From the NCBI GenBank assembly GCA_900708905.1, contig CAADRB010000032.1, positions 526,698-590,697 on the forward strand: a DNA stretch of 64,000 nt. Direction: 5' to 3'. How positions within the stretch are numbered: position 1 is the first letter of the stretch; the number at the start of each line of letters is the position of its first letter. A program made the position numbers and the translations under genes. This DNA is from Hymenolepis diminuta. Lineage: Eukaryota; Platyhelminthes; Cestoda; Cyclophyllidea; Hymenolepididae. The notes under the pieces were generated by a model that saw only the letters and a list, made by a program, of their open reading frames with translations, made no database searches and was not told where the DNA came from. Positions 52,401-62,930 of the stretch are shown here, piece by piece.

Positions 52401-55400
52401 CTACCAGTTGGTCTAAAAGAAAACTTGTTTACTTAATCAGATTCTGAAGTAGGGTAAGGGTTACTTAGCCACAGTTTCAGTAGACTTTAATCAATCTTTC
52501 TTTCCTCTTTGTTTATACCTGATTTATATCTGTAGTTCCATTTTTTAGTCGATTCGAATCCAAATTGAGAGCATGCGACCTCTGTTCCTCAAAGAACTTC
52601 GCCTTGCAGTAATCGCAAGCTGGCGCGATATTCCATGCACTCGTCTCCACAGTGCTGCGACAAACGCTGTCGATACCGTGTGCCACAATTTCATGAACCC
52701 TCCGGTAACCTTTACGCAATTGTCATTAATTACATAATTGCAATTTCAATAGTATTGTACATTGTTGTGTATCTGTTTCCTTAGAATGGCATCTGGTTCG
52801 GGCTCGGCATTTTCCTCGTACTCTGTATCCCGGTTCTGATATTTGGAGTGAAACTAGTCAATCTCTATCGCAAGACGGAAAAATATAGTCCGGATTACGA
52901 ACAACCGTGAGTTATTTTCTCAACTCTGGTTAGTTGATGTCTCGTAGCTGAGTTTATAGATTTCAGTATCTTAAATTTACTTATACGTGTAATAAACAGC
53001 ATTTCGATTGATTAATTGATTAATTTACGTATCTGATTTGGGAGTAGGAAAGGTATGCAAGCTTAGGATGCTTAGTTTCAGTGAAATTATCTATCTGCAC
53101 AAATTTGTTCACTCTAATTGAGCTTCTTCAACTAGATTTTGTAAATCACTTGTTTTGCTATTTCAGCGACTACATCTCCTATCACGCGTTTTACATGAGA
53201 CCGGCCGCTAGCGAAGGCGATGCACCTTCAAGAAAGTATGGTTCGGCTTTTTCTCTTTTTAAGATTCTTTTTTTGAAATCGTGGCTTTAAATTGCTCACT
53301 CTTACGACTTTTAGGAAACGCCGTCCTCGTAAAGGAAAGGCTTCCGGTAAGTGGCTCTTTTGTAATCGATTGCGGTTGCCACGGTTGCTGTTTCGCCCCT
53401 CTGTTATTATTTGATAGTGTGTGATTTTTTAATCTGCATACTTCATTTGCGCATTGTTTGTTTGCCCTAATTTTGTTTATTGAAGCATCTCTTGCTTTAA
53501 TTGATCTTCTCGCTACAACATTGGAGATGTCTAACAAACCGTAGGATTTAAGCTTTAATTTCACCTAAATTAGAAGCCATCTATGGACTAGCTGAGATTA
53601 CTTCTATATACAGGGTGCGCATAGCATCTGAAGACACCTTAAGCACTGTTAGAAAAACGGTTGTTGAAACTCACAATTTGTTGTAAGAAAACAAATAATC
53701 ATAATACCTATTAACCTAGGTTCTATTCTATATGCCTCCTTCGGCTTCTATCGCTAACTCAATTTGAGCCCGAGAGCGATTGACCTCAAGCTTTGATGAG
53801 GTGGTTTTTAATGGTGTCTTCCATTGCTTGCGCTATTTCTTCCATCAGAGAAGAGGGATTGATGTTATAGGGATGCTTACTAACTTCATTTTCAACCGCG
53901 CTCAACACATAATGATCCAAAGGATAAGGGTCTGGTGAGTTAGGAGGCCATAAGTTTGGTGTGACGTGATGATGAAAATTCACTGTTGCTGGAACCTTCG
54001 TGTGCATGCATAACAGTTGGAACTTCATGGGGAGTCCACCCGCACATAGTCACCTATCATTTCTTCTGGGTACTCGAGTTTGTTTAAGAGTGATTTTGCA
54101 CGTAATAAACGATTCCCTTGAGTTGTTTTTGTCGACATAAACTGACCTCACCCAAGAACGTATGAGATTTGTAACTGGGGTCTTGATGAACAGAATTCCC
54201 TATTGTTGCTTCAGACAATTGAGGATCTTTGTCAGGATGTCGCATTGACTTCAGATTTTATTTCATCATACCATGCACCCTTGTGGCAAACTCAGATGTT
54301 GTGAGTGAGTCAGCAAAGTGTTGACAATGCCCTTTTCTCTTGATCGTGGTGGCCAAATCATCTCCATTGTTTTTATTTAACAACTCCTTTCTAACTCTGC
54401 AAACGAAAGACGTGGCGATTTTTAGAAATCTCGCAATTTTACAATTGCTGTTTTGCTTTTTACAGACACTATAGCACGACGTGTCTCTTCATTTCATTAG
54501 CTATAGTAGTACCTGCCATGAGATCCTCTGATATAAGAAATACATTAATTGTTATCGGACTAGTTTAAATTACAAAAAAATATAGGTGTCTTAGATACCT
54601 TACACAATCTGTATAATCGTCATTTTTAAGCTGGTTATATCTAATAGGTTTGGAACCCGTAAACGTAGGTAATTTCTTTCAAATTTTATCATTTAGTATT
54701 TAGAATCCTCATTATAATGTGTTTCACGACTTTTTTGTTATCGATTTGCGGAATCATTCACCCTAATTGTCAATGGTTCATTTAAAGACAGAAGCACACA
54801 TATCATTCTATTAGAGAAGACTTGAGTATTAAGTTTTTCCAGTTGAAAAGATCAGTAAAAAAGCATCAAAGATGCGATATGGATTGGAATATTGCATTTA
54901 GTTTAGATGGAGAAAGGAGTGTTATTCGTTGAATCCAATTCTGGAACATAAAACTTTTCTCTTCAAATTTTCAAACTTTGAAGTGAAATATATGTTAAGT
55001 CGGAAATTAAGTTGATTAGATTGAAAGTCTTATGTCGGTCTTTTAAGAAAAAAATTTGTATTTATGTGATTTCGTAATCACAAATTCCCAAATCCAATTG
55101 TAGTTTGTCTGATAGCAAAAAAGTATTTCCTTTTGCAACTGCAAATTTAACTCACCTTCCTTAATTATTATTATTTATTATTAGCAATTGGTCTGGATTT
55201 GTAGCTAGTGCTGATCAAATCAACTTCTACTCATCGTCGAAATAGCGTGGTCGTCCTCGATGATTCAGAGGAGTATGGGCACACATTTTTCGCAGTATTT
55301 TTATTCACTCCCAACCTATTAGATGGTCAACAAGGTGGAATATTAATGACGTATTATAAGACTTAAATTTGATACCAGGCGGTACATAATTTTTTAAAGT

Positions 55401-55617
55401 TATTTTACTGCTTGCCCATTTTTGTGTTCGCTCTTTCCCTCCCCATAAATATAAAGATTGTCTGGGTGATATGATCTGAAAGAATATTTATTTAATCGGC
55501 TCAGAGAATCGGTGCATACCTGAATATCCTTAATTTATACTCTTTTATCACCTTTCTTGTCCTCTCTTTCCCGATTTAGGCAACGCTGGCTATATGCCAC
55601 TGGATCAAATGGCTTAG
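25496..55617 (+). CDS. PROM1: Prominin (CD133 family), short-tail form, 835 aa
   Basis: Exons: 25496-25703, 25739-25779, 25820-26025, 26061-26199, 26246-26312, 26362-26445, 28026-28237, 31468-31542, 31821-31884, 33477-33624, 37208-37372, 40998-41283, 43037-43186, 46422-46490, 46567-46743, 52549-52704, 52785-52906, 53167-53235, 53315-53346, 55580-55617. All phases agree. The protein has a signal peptide (residues 1-25), five membrane segments (about 93-114, 138-160, 423-447, 472-495, 753-774) and two large extracellular loops with NXS/T sites. A cysteine-rich turn (CCIRCCGRCGG) follows segment 1 and a GVCGDRPH motif follows segment 3, both as in prominins. Length is close to the usual 830-870 aa. 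Prominins bind cholesterol and shape membrane protrusions, microvilli and cilia. The symbol marks the family; a specific PROM1/PROM2 orthology is not shown. A small exon could be missing between 46743 and 52549. Confidence 0.9.
26785..26900 (+). repeat. SINE-like fragment, strongly diverged
   Basis: It retains acatgttcgagggaatggct aaccgc, matching acatgttcgatg...aatgaccaaccgc of the neighbouring copy at 27481-27515. Ends uncertain. Confidence 0.35.
27460..27600 (+). repeat. SINE-like repeat, partial
   Basis: Starts near the B-box part (gtacatgttcgatgctcact), followed by ggggaatgaccaaccgcagt and a tail region interrupted by a T-run. The head is diverged. Confidence 0.5.
27640..27850 (+). repeat. 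SINE-like repeat with the clearest tRNA-like promoter
   Basis: The head cattggtggcgcagtggtta a matches a tRNA A box (TGGCNNAGTGG), and acatgttcgatgc 40 nt later matches a B box (GTTCGANNC). Then follow gatgagcggaatgaccaatc gc, gagaatcgagtttctcattg gggaggctcc and a tail. This supports a tRNA-derived SINE transcribed by RNA polymerase III. Confidence 0.65.
28238..31467 (+). other. Prominin intron with a repeat-B copy
   Basis: Phase-0 intron, 3.2 kb. Repeat-B copy 2 lies at about 30908-31255. Remaining sequence is AT-rich with short open frames only. Confidence 0.55.
30908..31255 (+). repeat. Repeat family B, copy 2
   Basis: Blocks: ttttaattgcaggaagcaac, tgaaatcggttaacagagag, ttggattcgggttgtatggt, gcagttcacattccaaaatt, ttgtctacgatgttcggtgc, tattgaccggttttgttaat and caagaaggatcggcctt. 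This is the most complete copy in the window. Confidence 0.65.
31885..33476 (+). other. Prominin intron with antisense SINE
   Basis: Phase-1 intron. It contains a poly-G run at about 32190 and a - strand SINE-like copy at 32400-32640. Confidence 0.55.
32400..32640 (-). repeat. SINE-like repeat (minus orientation)
   Basis: On the - strand: tttgccaagtcagaggtcac, gagtttgattcccgtcggcg (B-box-like), cagacccagtgagcggaatg, gctaactgcattggtcaaat, gagttcctcatcaaggaggc tc and tail gtcggaaaacgctttctaaa tgagcttggga. Well preserved. Confidence 0.7.
33625..37207 (+). other. Prominin intron
   Basis: A 3.6 kb phase-2 intron, AT-rich, with only short open frames. I recognise no repeat copy or exon in it. Confidence 0.5.
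37640..37820 (+). repeat. SINE-like repeat (plus orientation)
   Basis: Head gatacagtggctaacatgct tgtctgtgaagta, B-box-like aggtcacaggttcattgatg gg, then ggaattcgagatccgcatc and tail aggataaagctttcctttag tgg. Moderately diverged. Confidence 0.55.
40370..40610 (-). repeat. SINE-like repeat (minus orientation)
   Basis: The + strand shows the reversed tail caacgctcatcttgggtaga, then cctccctggtggggaattcg, ggttggccattctgcccatt gggtgtta and the reversed B-box-like part attgaacctgtaacctctga. Order matches the other inverted copies. Confidence 0.6.
41284..43036 (+). other. Prominin intron
   Basis: Phase-0 intron, AT-rich, with no repeat or exon that I can support. Confidence 0.5.
43187..46421 (+). 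other. Prominin intron
   Basis: Phase-0 intron of 3.2 kb. A slightly G+C-richer stretch (44040-44290) is unassigned. No supported exon. Confidence 0.5.
46744..52548 (+). other. Longest prominin intron, containing a 50-N gap
   Basis: A 5.8 kb phase-0 intron, AT-rich. The gap 46860-46909 lies 117 nt past exon 46567-46743. The product is about 30 aa shorter than typical prominins, so one small exon could be hidden here. None could be read from the visible sequence. Confidence 0.5.
46860..46909. other. Assembly gap (50 N)
   Basis: Run of 50 N, a size often used as a placeholder of unknown true length. Confidence 0.99.
53611..54611 (-). mobile_element. Decayed mariner-family DNA transposon with terminal inverted repeats
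   Basis: The left end reads TA|CAGGGTGCGCATAGCATCT and then gaagacacc. The right end, read on the opposite strand, is TA|CAGATTGTGTAAGGTATCT and then aagacacc. Both ends are flanked by TA, the mariner target duplication. The 1,001-bp length and a transposase remnant on the - strand fit a mariner. The reading frame of the transposase holds many stops, so the copy cannot be autonomous. Confidence 0.75.
53786..54028 (-). pseudogene. Mariner transposase C-terminal remnant
   Basis: This - strand frame contains LWPPNSPDPYPLDHYV, the mariner/Tc1-type block that carries the third catalytic aspartate (SPD), followed by a helical tail. Upstream (to about 54520) other frames show scattered transposase-like pieces broken by stops and frameshifts. 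The element sits antisense to prominin. Confidence 0.7.
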
Positions 55618-56081
55618 CTGGTGCGTATTTTCCAACCAACAACCCATACCCCTCTTACGTTCCCTAGCCTCTTAATCCCTCGCTTCTATTCGCTTTATTG
55701 ATTTATAACGCATTGCGCTCGAGTTGATTGATTCACTCCTATTGGTTGCTTGTGCTAAAATTAATTGATTTACTTATCTAACACCAGGCTTTATATGCTG
55801 TCTGGTCTTGTCTAATTCAACAGTTTGGTTTGTTTGTTGTACATTTCCTTATAATTATAACTACCCTTTTATTGGGGATCGGAATTTTCAAAAATAATCA
55901 ATAATCCCTAATGCAGAAATTTGGTGTGCTATATGTTTTCCCCTCTTATTTTTCGATCAATATTTAATTGCATTTGGTTTGCAATGCAGCCACCTAACTC
56001 CCTTAATTTAATTGCCGTGCTATTTACACTCCACATTTAATAAAAGTACCGACCGTTTTACGTTTTTCTACCCGCTTATAG

Positions 56082-56200
56082 ATCGATCTCAGTCAAAAGG
56101 AGACAACGGATCCGCTTATGGTTTCAGCCATCGGCACGGCCCTGCCAGTAATTCAACTTACCAAACTGTATCTGTTTACCCCTACGATGCCTACGAGTGA
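56082..56200 (+). CDS. PROM1: Alternative last exon of prominin (long cytoplasmic tail)
   Basis: The acceptor cccgcttatag ends at 56081. Joined to exon 53315-53346 (phase 1) it completes GAT and reads 39 codons to TGA at 56198-56200, giving an 862-aa protein. The tail contains STYQTV and VYPYDAYE, so several tyrosines, and one YQTV that fits a YxxPhi sorting motif. The other exon (55580-55617) gives 12 residues with YMPL, also YxxPhi. A donor-like CTG|gtgcgt at 55621 means the short-tail exon could be an internal cassette whose stop decides the tail. Variation in cytoplasmic tails by splicing is known for mammalian prominins. Confidence 0.6.
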
Positions 56201-57664
56201 TTCAGTTTTAAATCATCCTTCAAAACTATCAATACTACCGTCATTAATTCCATGCTTTCTCCCCTATCGCTTTCTGTGTAGCATATATTCTCCTCTCGAA
56301 CCGATGATAATAACCCACTATCTCCTTCTTAACTCATTATTCATCTTGTTGTCCTTTTCACGATCGCCAGATTATATTCATTCAATCACTGTCAATGTAT
56401 CTCTTTCCTTCTTTCTCCTCTGTCACCACACTCATTCTATACACCGAAATCAAATTTCGCAGAAAAGCGGGTTTGATATTACATCACACCGGTTTAAGCA
56501 AAATGAGAATTATAAATTATGTGTGTGGTTATATGTATTATTAATCCCCACTCCTCTCCGTATTTCTTTAGGAATACACGCGTATCTCCTTGTCGGTGAC
56601 ATAGTTTGTCACAACTTACACAATCACGCTTTTTTCTTCTATTATTAAAAACCAATTTCTTGGACACATCAATTTTGGCCTTGTTTTTCTCTTCCTTTCG
56701 AAGGTGGATAAGTTAGAATAGTTATATTTTGATCATCTAATTGACAATGGAGTTATAGCTTTCTATACTTGGAAGTTATGGATTGAAATAGAAGCAATTG
56801 CAATATTGTTAGGTCAGATGAAAGTCATTGGAGGTCATTTCATTTCTAATCAGCGTCTTTCAATTCTTTTGATTAAAAGAATTATCGATCAATTCTCGAA
56901 ACAGTTTCGCACAGGAAAATGTACAGCTGCAAATATAATATTGTTGTAGAAGGAGAGACTGAAATACAGGAGCTTCAATCATTAATGGCAAAGGTTTCTT
57001 AAATGCCCTAGTTGTGACCAAGGCTTCTTCCTTGTCTAGGGTGTTATAATTATGGATAAGAGCCTAGTTTGGCAGATGAAAAGTGTACTTAATATCGATT
57101 TTCGGGTCTCTGAGGCTCGCGTTTATTCGTTAATGCGCACTTTACAAATAAGATCTTATTCAGTTGACTGTAGAAGCGTGCGGTCATATTGAACTTTATA
57201 GGGTCTAATTTTTGGTGAATTGTGCATCTCCATATCTGTAAAACCGTAATGTTATGTATTATTTAAATTAATGTTTTTAAATGTTAGATGGGATCAGTTG
57301 TGGAAAATGGTGGCGAATAATTAACTTTTGATTTAATAACTATAAGGATATTCCAATAGAATAATGCGTACCCCTAGTTACTGTTCCTCAGAGGCAATGG
57401 TCGACAATGACATTCAGCGTAAAATTTCCGATTCCTTTAAGGCTTATAAAAGACAAGGGTGGTTGAAACGCCATATATCAGAATGTCATCAACGTTGACA
57501 TCAGGTTCAAATGTTCTTTCAAAAGAACGTCAGCACATCTTTCCAAACTGAGAAGAGAATTAAAGGTTCGATCCTGTGAACCAAATCTTCTTATCACTTT
57601 ACCAAACTATTTCCTCACCATATTTGTGAATCCGCTTGTCCAAGGAGTATAAGATGCATATTTT

Positions 57665-57960
57665 TACACTTATTATTTGTGGGAAGCAACCGAACTCGAT
57701 AAACAACGATAAAGAGAGCCAGGGTATCAGTGGGTCTTACTCCATGTGGTTTTTAGATTCGGATTGTATTTTGCTTACTGGATAGGTAGTTCACATTCCA
57801 AAATTGGACTTTCAAGAATCGTCCCCTGGTTTTCTGTCTACTTTGTCCAGCGCCATTCGACTGGTTGTTGTCTTTCCACCTCACTTCATTTTTTTCGAAG
57901 GTTCAGAAAGCAGTATAATCTTACGTGGCAATAGCGACTTACACCGAGATATTATAATTT
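57665..57960 (+). repeat. Repeat family B, copy 3
   Basis: Blocks: tttgtgggaagcaaccgaac tcgataaacaacg, agattcggattgtattttgc, gtagttcacattccaaaatt gg, and cttcattttttt...gaaggttcagaaagcagta. It lacks the tctacgat-ttcggt block seen in copies 1 and 2. Confidence 0.55.
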
Positions 57961-58024
57961 AAAATTAAGGTCCTCATTATTATGTGTATTTAAATCACAT
58001 CATGTATCCAGTGATTAAAGGTCT

Positions 58025-58250
58025 ATTAGCTCGTAGTGCGTCGGTGGTGCTATGGCCAACGGGCCAAATGAAAGATCACGAGATTGATGCTGATCGGTGC
58101 ACTTCCAGTGCTGTAGATAACTAAACGCACTCTAATTCTGGTCACTACGAGGGATGGTAGAATGCGAGTTTCCTATAGGAATGGCTTTAGGATGCCTTCT
58201 TTCAACCCAAGTTAAATGCTAACACCCCCTTAATGGGATTGAAAGATTTT
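58025..58250 (+). repeat. SINE-like repeat (plus orientation)
   Basis: Head agtgcgtcggtggtgctatg g, B-box-like gatcacgagattgatgctga tcggtgca, then gatggtagaatgcgagtttc ctataggaatggctt and tail caacccaagtt. Recognisable but diverged. Confidence 0.55.
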
Positions 58251-60129
58251 TTACTAAGTCTTAGTGATAAGGAAGTGCCGGAGAGAATTTACTAATCTCA
58301 GGAGATCCCAGATATTTCAGTATGTATAGTTGACCATTTTTATCAATTTCATGCATTTGAATTAGAATTCCTATATTCAAACAGCCCATTTTGAACATGG
58401 AACGGTAAAAATTATTCTCCATACGTCAAAATACTTCATCAAAACTGATTATCCGTTTTTATTATATATGAATGATTGTTGACTTTTGACTTTTACTTCC
58501 AAATACCCATTTTTTCGTTTTTAAATGCTATTTCGGTTTGTCATCATTCTGCGTAAACATATTTTTACTAATAATGTTACGATCATAAAAGATCGTCCTG
58601 CTTTCTAGGCCTTTGTAAGAAAAATGGGGTTGAATTGGTAAGACCGAACATCCTGATTAATCAACAGGTCAGTACGCACTGGACATCGTTGACAAGACCT
58701 TTCGCAGTAATATAGGGATGCCACATTTTATTTGGAACGTTAACTATCATCTAAGTAAATATTGCACAACTCTAATTCGAGAGTTTAATGAAGTTAAACC
58801 CTTTTCGCCCCCAGAATTTATTTCAAAAAAATTTCTCGACTCCGTTTTATAAATACATTTTTGGACTTTGTTTTTGCCTGATTTAATTTGCTTTTCAACT
58901 ATGAAAAATCGTCAATTTTCTTTTTTGTCTTCTCGATGATTAAAACACAATAATTCCATGTTCAAATGTCCCATTTGGAGTTCCCATAAGTTGCATTATT
59001 AGAATGTTATATATGTCCCGTTATAATTTTTGAATAAGCCTTTTTCACATGTTGAAATACCAAACGAACTTTAGCGCAATTATAATATTCAATTAACCTG
59101 TTTAACTTAATTAAATTATTTCTTCTCCTGAAGAATTAGGGGAGAAGAGAGTACATAGAGAGTTCATCAATCAGTTACGAAGAAATAAGAATATGCAAAT
59201 CGGAAGTTCAAGGATAATAGTCTGAGGGATTGAGAACATCAGATTTTTGACAGCCATATGTCTAAGCTTACAAGTCTTTTTCGTTTTTACCCATCTTTTC
59301 AGAATATTTATAGACGAATGAGTACAATATAATTTGAATAACGAAGGAGACAATTGAAATCCGAACGCATAAGACAAACACAGAATAAATCTCTGACATA
59401 CTCTCTACGCGTGTGGATATCGGGAAGGGCAGCTGTTCACGATTTGATAAGCCCAATGTCGGTGCACTTGCCTAAATGCCACTACAGGAAAAAATACTAA
59501 CCAGAGGCTATAAACCAAAGCTGAAGCTTGTGAACCGCTCCGTAAGAAGAGTTCTTAGTCCCTTTAGGTAATGAAAGCTCCTATTTTCAATATGAGGATT
59601 TATAAATGATATTTCCCAAAGGGACGGCTGAAGATAAGCCCGTTGGAATAACAAGAAACGAGGCCACCAATTTAGGAGTTAAAACTAATAGCAAGCAAGT
59701 AATAACAGCAAACAACAATTCTAAAAGATAGAACATAAGGAGTTGTGGTGGAAAAAAGCGTATTGAACGATCCACATTGAGGATTCGAGAGTGAGCGAAA
59801 TGAGGAAGAGAGGAGATAAGATAGAAGCGTACGAGTCTATAAATGACAAGCTTGACTGAAAATACGAGGAAGTATGGGTGCAATGTACTTGTAAATGGAA
59901 CTGTACAGTTAAGGAAAAAGGAGATCAGATAAACGCTTCTTAACATGATGGTTGGGGGGTTTGAATCATAGGGTCATAAATGCGAAAAATCAACGTATAG
60001 TGGTAGAGAATATGACTGAATAATAATTTTGGGAAAAACGCAAGGAGTCTTCCTTTAAGCTCATCTCCATTTGGTGTAGAAAAATAATCTGGAGACTTCG
60101 ACTAGCGTTGGAAATTTGGACCTGTAATT

Positions 60130-60290
60130 GCACATTAATGGCTTAGCGTATTCGTCAAGTCGAAATTACGAGATCGACTGCTCAAAAGAGGGGTGGTAGA
60201 ATGCGAAGTTCTCAAAGAATTGTCGAATGTTTTGACAACTTCTTTAATGGGCCTGAAAAGTCTAACATTAACCTTTAAAAGCACCGACAT
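60130..60290 (+). repeat. SINE-like repeat, degenerate
   Basis: Head tgcacattaatggcttagcg tattcgtcaagtcg and later ggggtggtagaatgcgaagt tctca match the family; the B-box region is largely lost. Confidence 0.4.
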
Positions 60291-62036
60291 CGACGAGTTT
60301 TGAACACCGACTCTGATTTGGTAGATGTATACATAGTTTTATTGTTTATTTCACTTCAATTTTTTCCATAAAGACAACCTAACCAAATGTTTCCCATTAA
60401 AGATAAGATGCAATGTTAATTCCACATATACTAGATGGAAATGAATGTGAAAGTGGAAGATTTCAGTCTTGACAAGTATTACTGTTAAAGGAAGTTGAAG
60501 AAAGAATGTTATTCGAACATGCTTTCGGAATTTAAAAATATCAAACATTACTTTTAGACACCACTTGGATAAATAAAAATGTAATTTAATTCAAGAAATA
60601 AATTAAAGCTCTGTAAATGGCCATTAATTGTTTACATCAAACAAAAACAGGCAAACTTATTGCCCCTTTAATATTAGTCAGTTTCCGCTCAAGCTATTTG
60701 CTTAACTTTTTAAGCATATTGAATTTCTATGAATGCTACCACAATTGCTATAAATTTGTATTCTTTGTCTTAATTTTCTTCATCAGAAATCAATTGCTTT
60801 CACAAGCCTTTCATTCACTAATAATTGAAGATTGCAAATCAAATCACAACACAAGAAATTAAACAGCTAGGTTTAGTTTGAACGTAGAAGTTGAACTAGT
60901 GCTTGCCTATTTGCATAATCTCTATTACTGAAAACGTGACATCTAAAAAATTTTTATGCTGCGGCGGCAATACATTAACATTGACTATTTTCTTACCATT
61001 CGACTTTTCTCATTACCACGATATCTGATGTGGTATTTATGCAAACTATTTCGATGTTCCGTCTATAATTATTATTCACGTAAACAAACCCACGTGTACA
61101 AGTGTTACCAGTGTGAAACTGATTTAGAGCTACTCGGACACACTCTACCCGATCTCTATATTAAATATTTTAACTCCAAACTCTTGGTTATAGTTATTAT
61201 ATTTTGCTGATGGATATCAAGATTAAGCCATCTTTGATACTTTTATAAAGTTCACATTTTTTTATTGTTATTATTTTCATATAGACCTTTCATGCAATCA
61301 ATGTTTTTTTTTCACTATTTCATTCATTCCACTCCTAAATGAGTAAAATCTTAGAACTGCATGATTATTCTCTTTCAAATTCATTGTTTGGTCCGAGTTA
61401 ATGATTTAAGTTTAAAGGAAAAGTGTTAAAATTTGGTGTGCATCCTATTTATTTACCTTTGTTTATCTAAGCACTTATCTGCGGTTTTCAAATGGAATCA
61501 GAGTTTACAAACAGAAAATCGCGTCAGGGTGAATAATAAACATTTCACTCACTATCCAGTTTTTACTATCAATAACAATTCGTAATATGAATAAAGAATT
61601 CCACTAGAGTGTACATCTTTTACAGAATGAATTATCAAAAATCAACCACCGAGTGTGAAAGCACGAGGGGAGGGGGGGGGGAGGATCCAGTTATGCGCAT
61701 GTGGTGACTAATGCTAATTACTTGAAATCAAACTTATCAGATAGCGTGCACGATCACACCCATTCGCACCGAGGTCTGAACTCGATAAAAACCCACCACA
61801 GTAGTAGCAGTCGAGTCAACAGCTAAACTCATTTGAAAAAAATATTCTTTGCCACATTGCACACACCTATTTGCTAACCTAATTTAGCTAAGTGAATCAA
61901 GGAATATTTGCCATCTGAAAAAAGTGAGGCAATGAAGCCGAATTCCAATGTGTCAATTTTGCTTCCATAAATACCGGTAGAATCAAGGTGCACAGGTGTT
62001 TTTATTATCACACACGTTTATGGAAAAAAAGTATAA

Positions 62037-62165
62037 GAATTTTAATTACAAGAAGCAATTGAAATCCGTTAGCAGTAAACCCGGTTAATGTAAAGGGAAG
62101 GTGGATGATAAGAAAAAGGTATTTAAGGTAAAGCCAAGGTACTGAAGACTTACGGAAAATATGGG
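62037..62165 (+). repeat. Repeat family B, copy 4, 5' part
   Basis: attttaattacaagaagcaa ttgaaatccgttagcagtaa, then gtaaagggaaggtgg and aaggtatttaaggtaaagcc align with the first third of copy 2. Homology breaks off near 62165. Confidence 0.5.
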
Positions 62166-62689
62166 ATATCCAATATTTACTCATAGGGCAGAAAAATTAC
62201 GCTTCGGATCATCCGAAATTACTCTTTGTTCACATTCTTCATGAAAATACCTCGGCTTTACGTCCACGAAGTCGTAGTGACATCTTTTTACCTCTATGAC
62301 TCAAATACCCTATCTGTCATGTCTAAATGCGTTTATTGACTCCCCCTTTTCTATAACCATCGCATTTCATTAAAATACACCTACACTTATTTCTCCATGC
62401 CCATTCTTGCCCATATGGCCCATAAAAATTATCTTTGTACTTTCACGCGCAGACTCATGTCTGTCATTCACCGGCACCTACGCTTCCATCTCATCGACTT
62501 TGCTCCTCATCGTGATTTAATCAATACACTTTGACATAGTCAGCCCTTGGTGTTCTGCTTTAAAATTGTTGTTGCTGGTGTTAACTGTTAGCCATAGGCT
62601 TAATTTCTACAATCAGGATCTGGTTTGTTAGTTCCTACAATTTGGTAATTCCTAGATTGGTGACTTCGGTTCTTGTTAGCCCTTACAAT

Positions 62690-62930
62690 TTACTGCAGGA
62701 TAATTCACGTTCCAAGGTTTAAATTTTATGATACGTCCTCTAATTTGCCGAGCAAATTCTTTCCTACTATTTCCTGTGCATGTTGACCAAGTTTTACTTC
62801 TGATGGTCATTCTTGCCATTTCAATTTATTATTTCTTCTCAAGTTTGAGAAGGCAAAATTATCTTGAATAATGTTAAGCAACACAGAGTTGAGATCGTTA
62901 AAATTTTAAATTAGCGGAGCTCGAGTAACT
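62690..62930 (+). repeat. Repeat family B, copy 4, 3' part
   Basis: gcaggataattcacgttcca agg resumes homology to gcagttcacattccaaaatt of copies 2 and 3, followed by tgcatgttgaccaagtttta and ctcaagtttgagaaggcaaa. About 525 bp separate it from the 5' part. Confidence 0.5.

Larger units (their letters stand above)
53347..55579 (+). other. Prominin intron carrying a mariner element
   Basis: Phase-1 intron between the 32-nt micro-exon 53315-53346 and the short-tail last exon. It contains the mariner copy at 53611-54611; the remainder is AT-rich. Confidence 0.6.

Noticed and set aside
61060..61210. Short + frame with YKCYQCE, like a Ly6-type exon
   Set aside because: Only two cysteines, no clear acceptor or donor, and an AT-rich setting.
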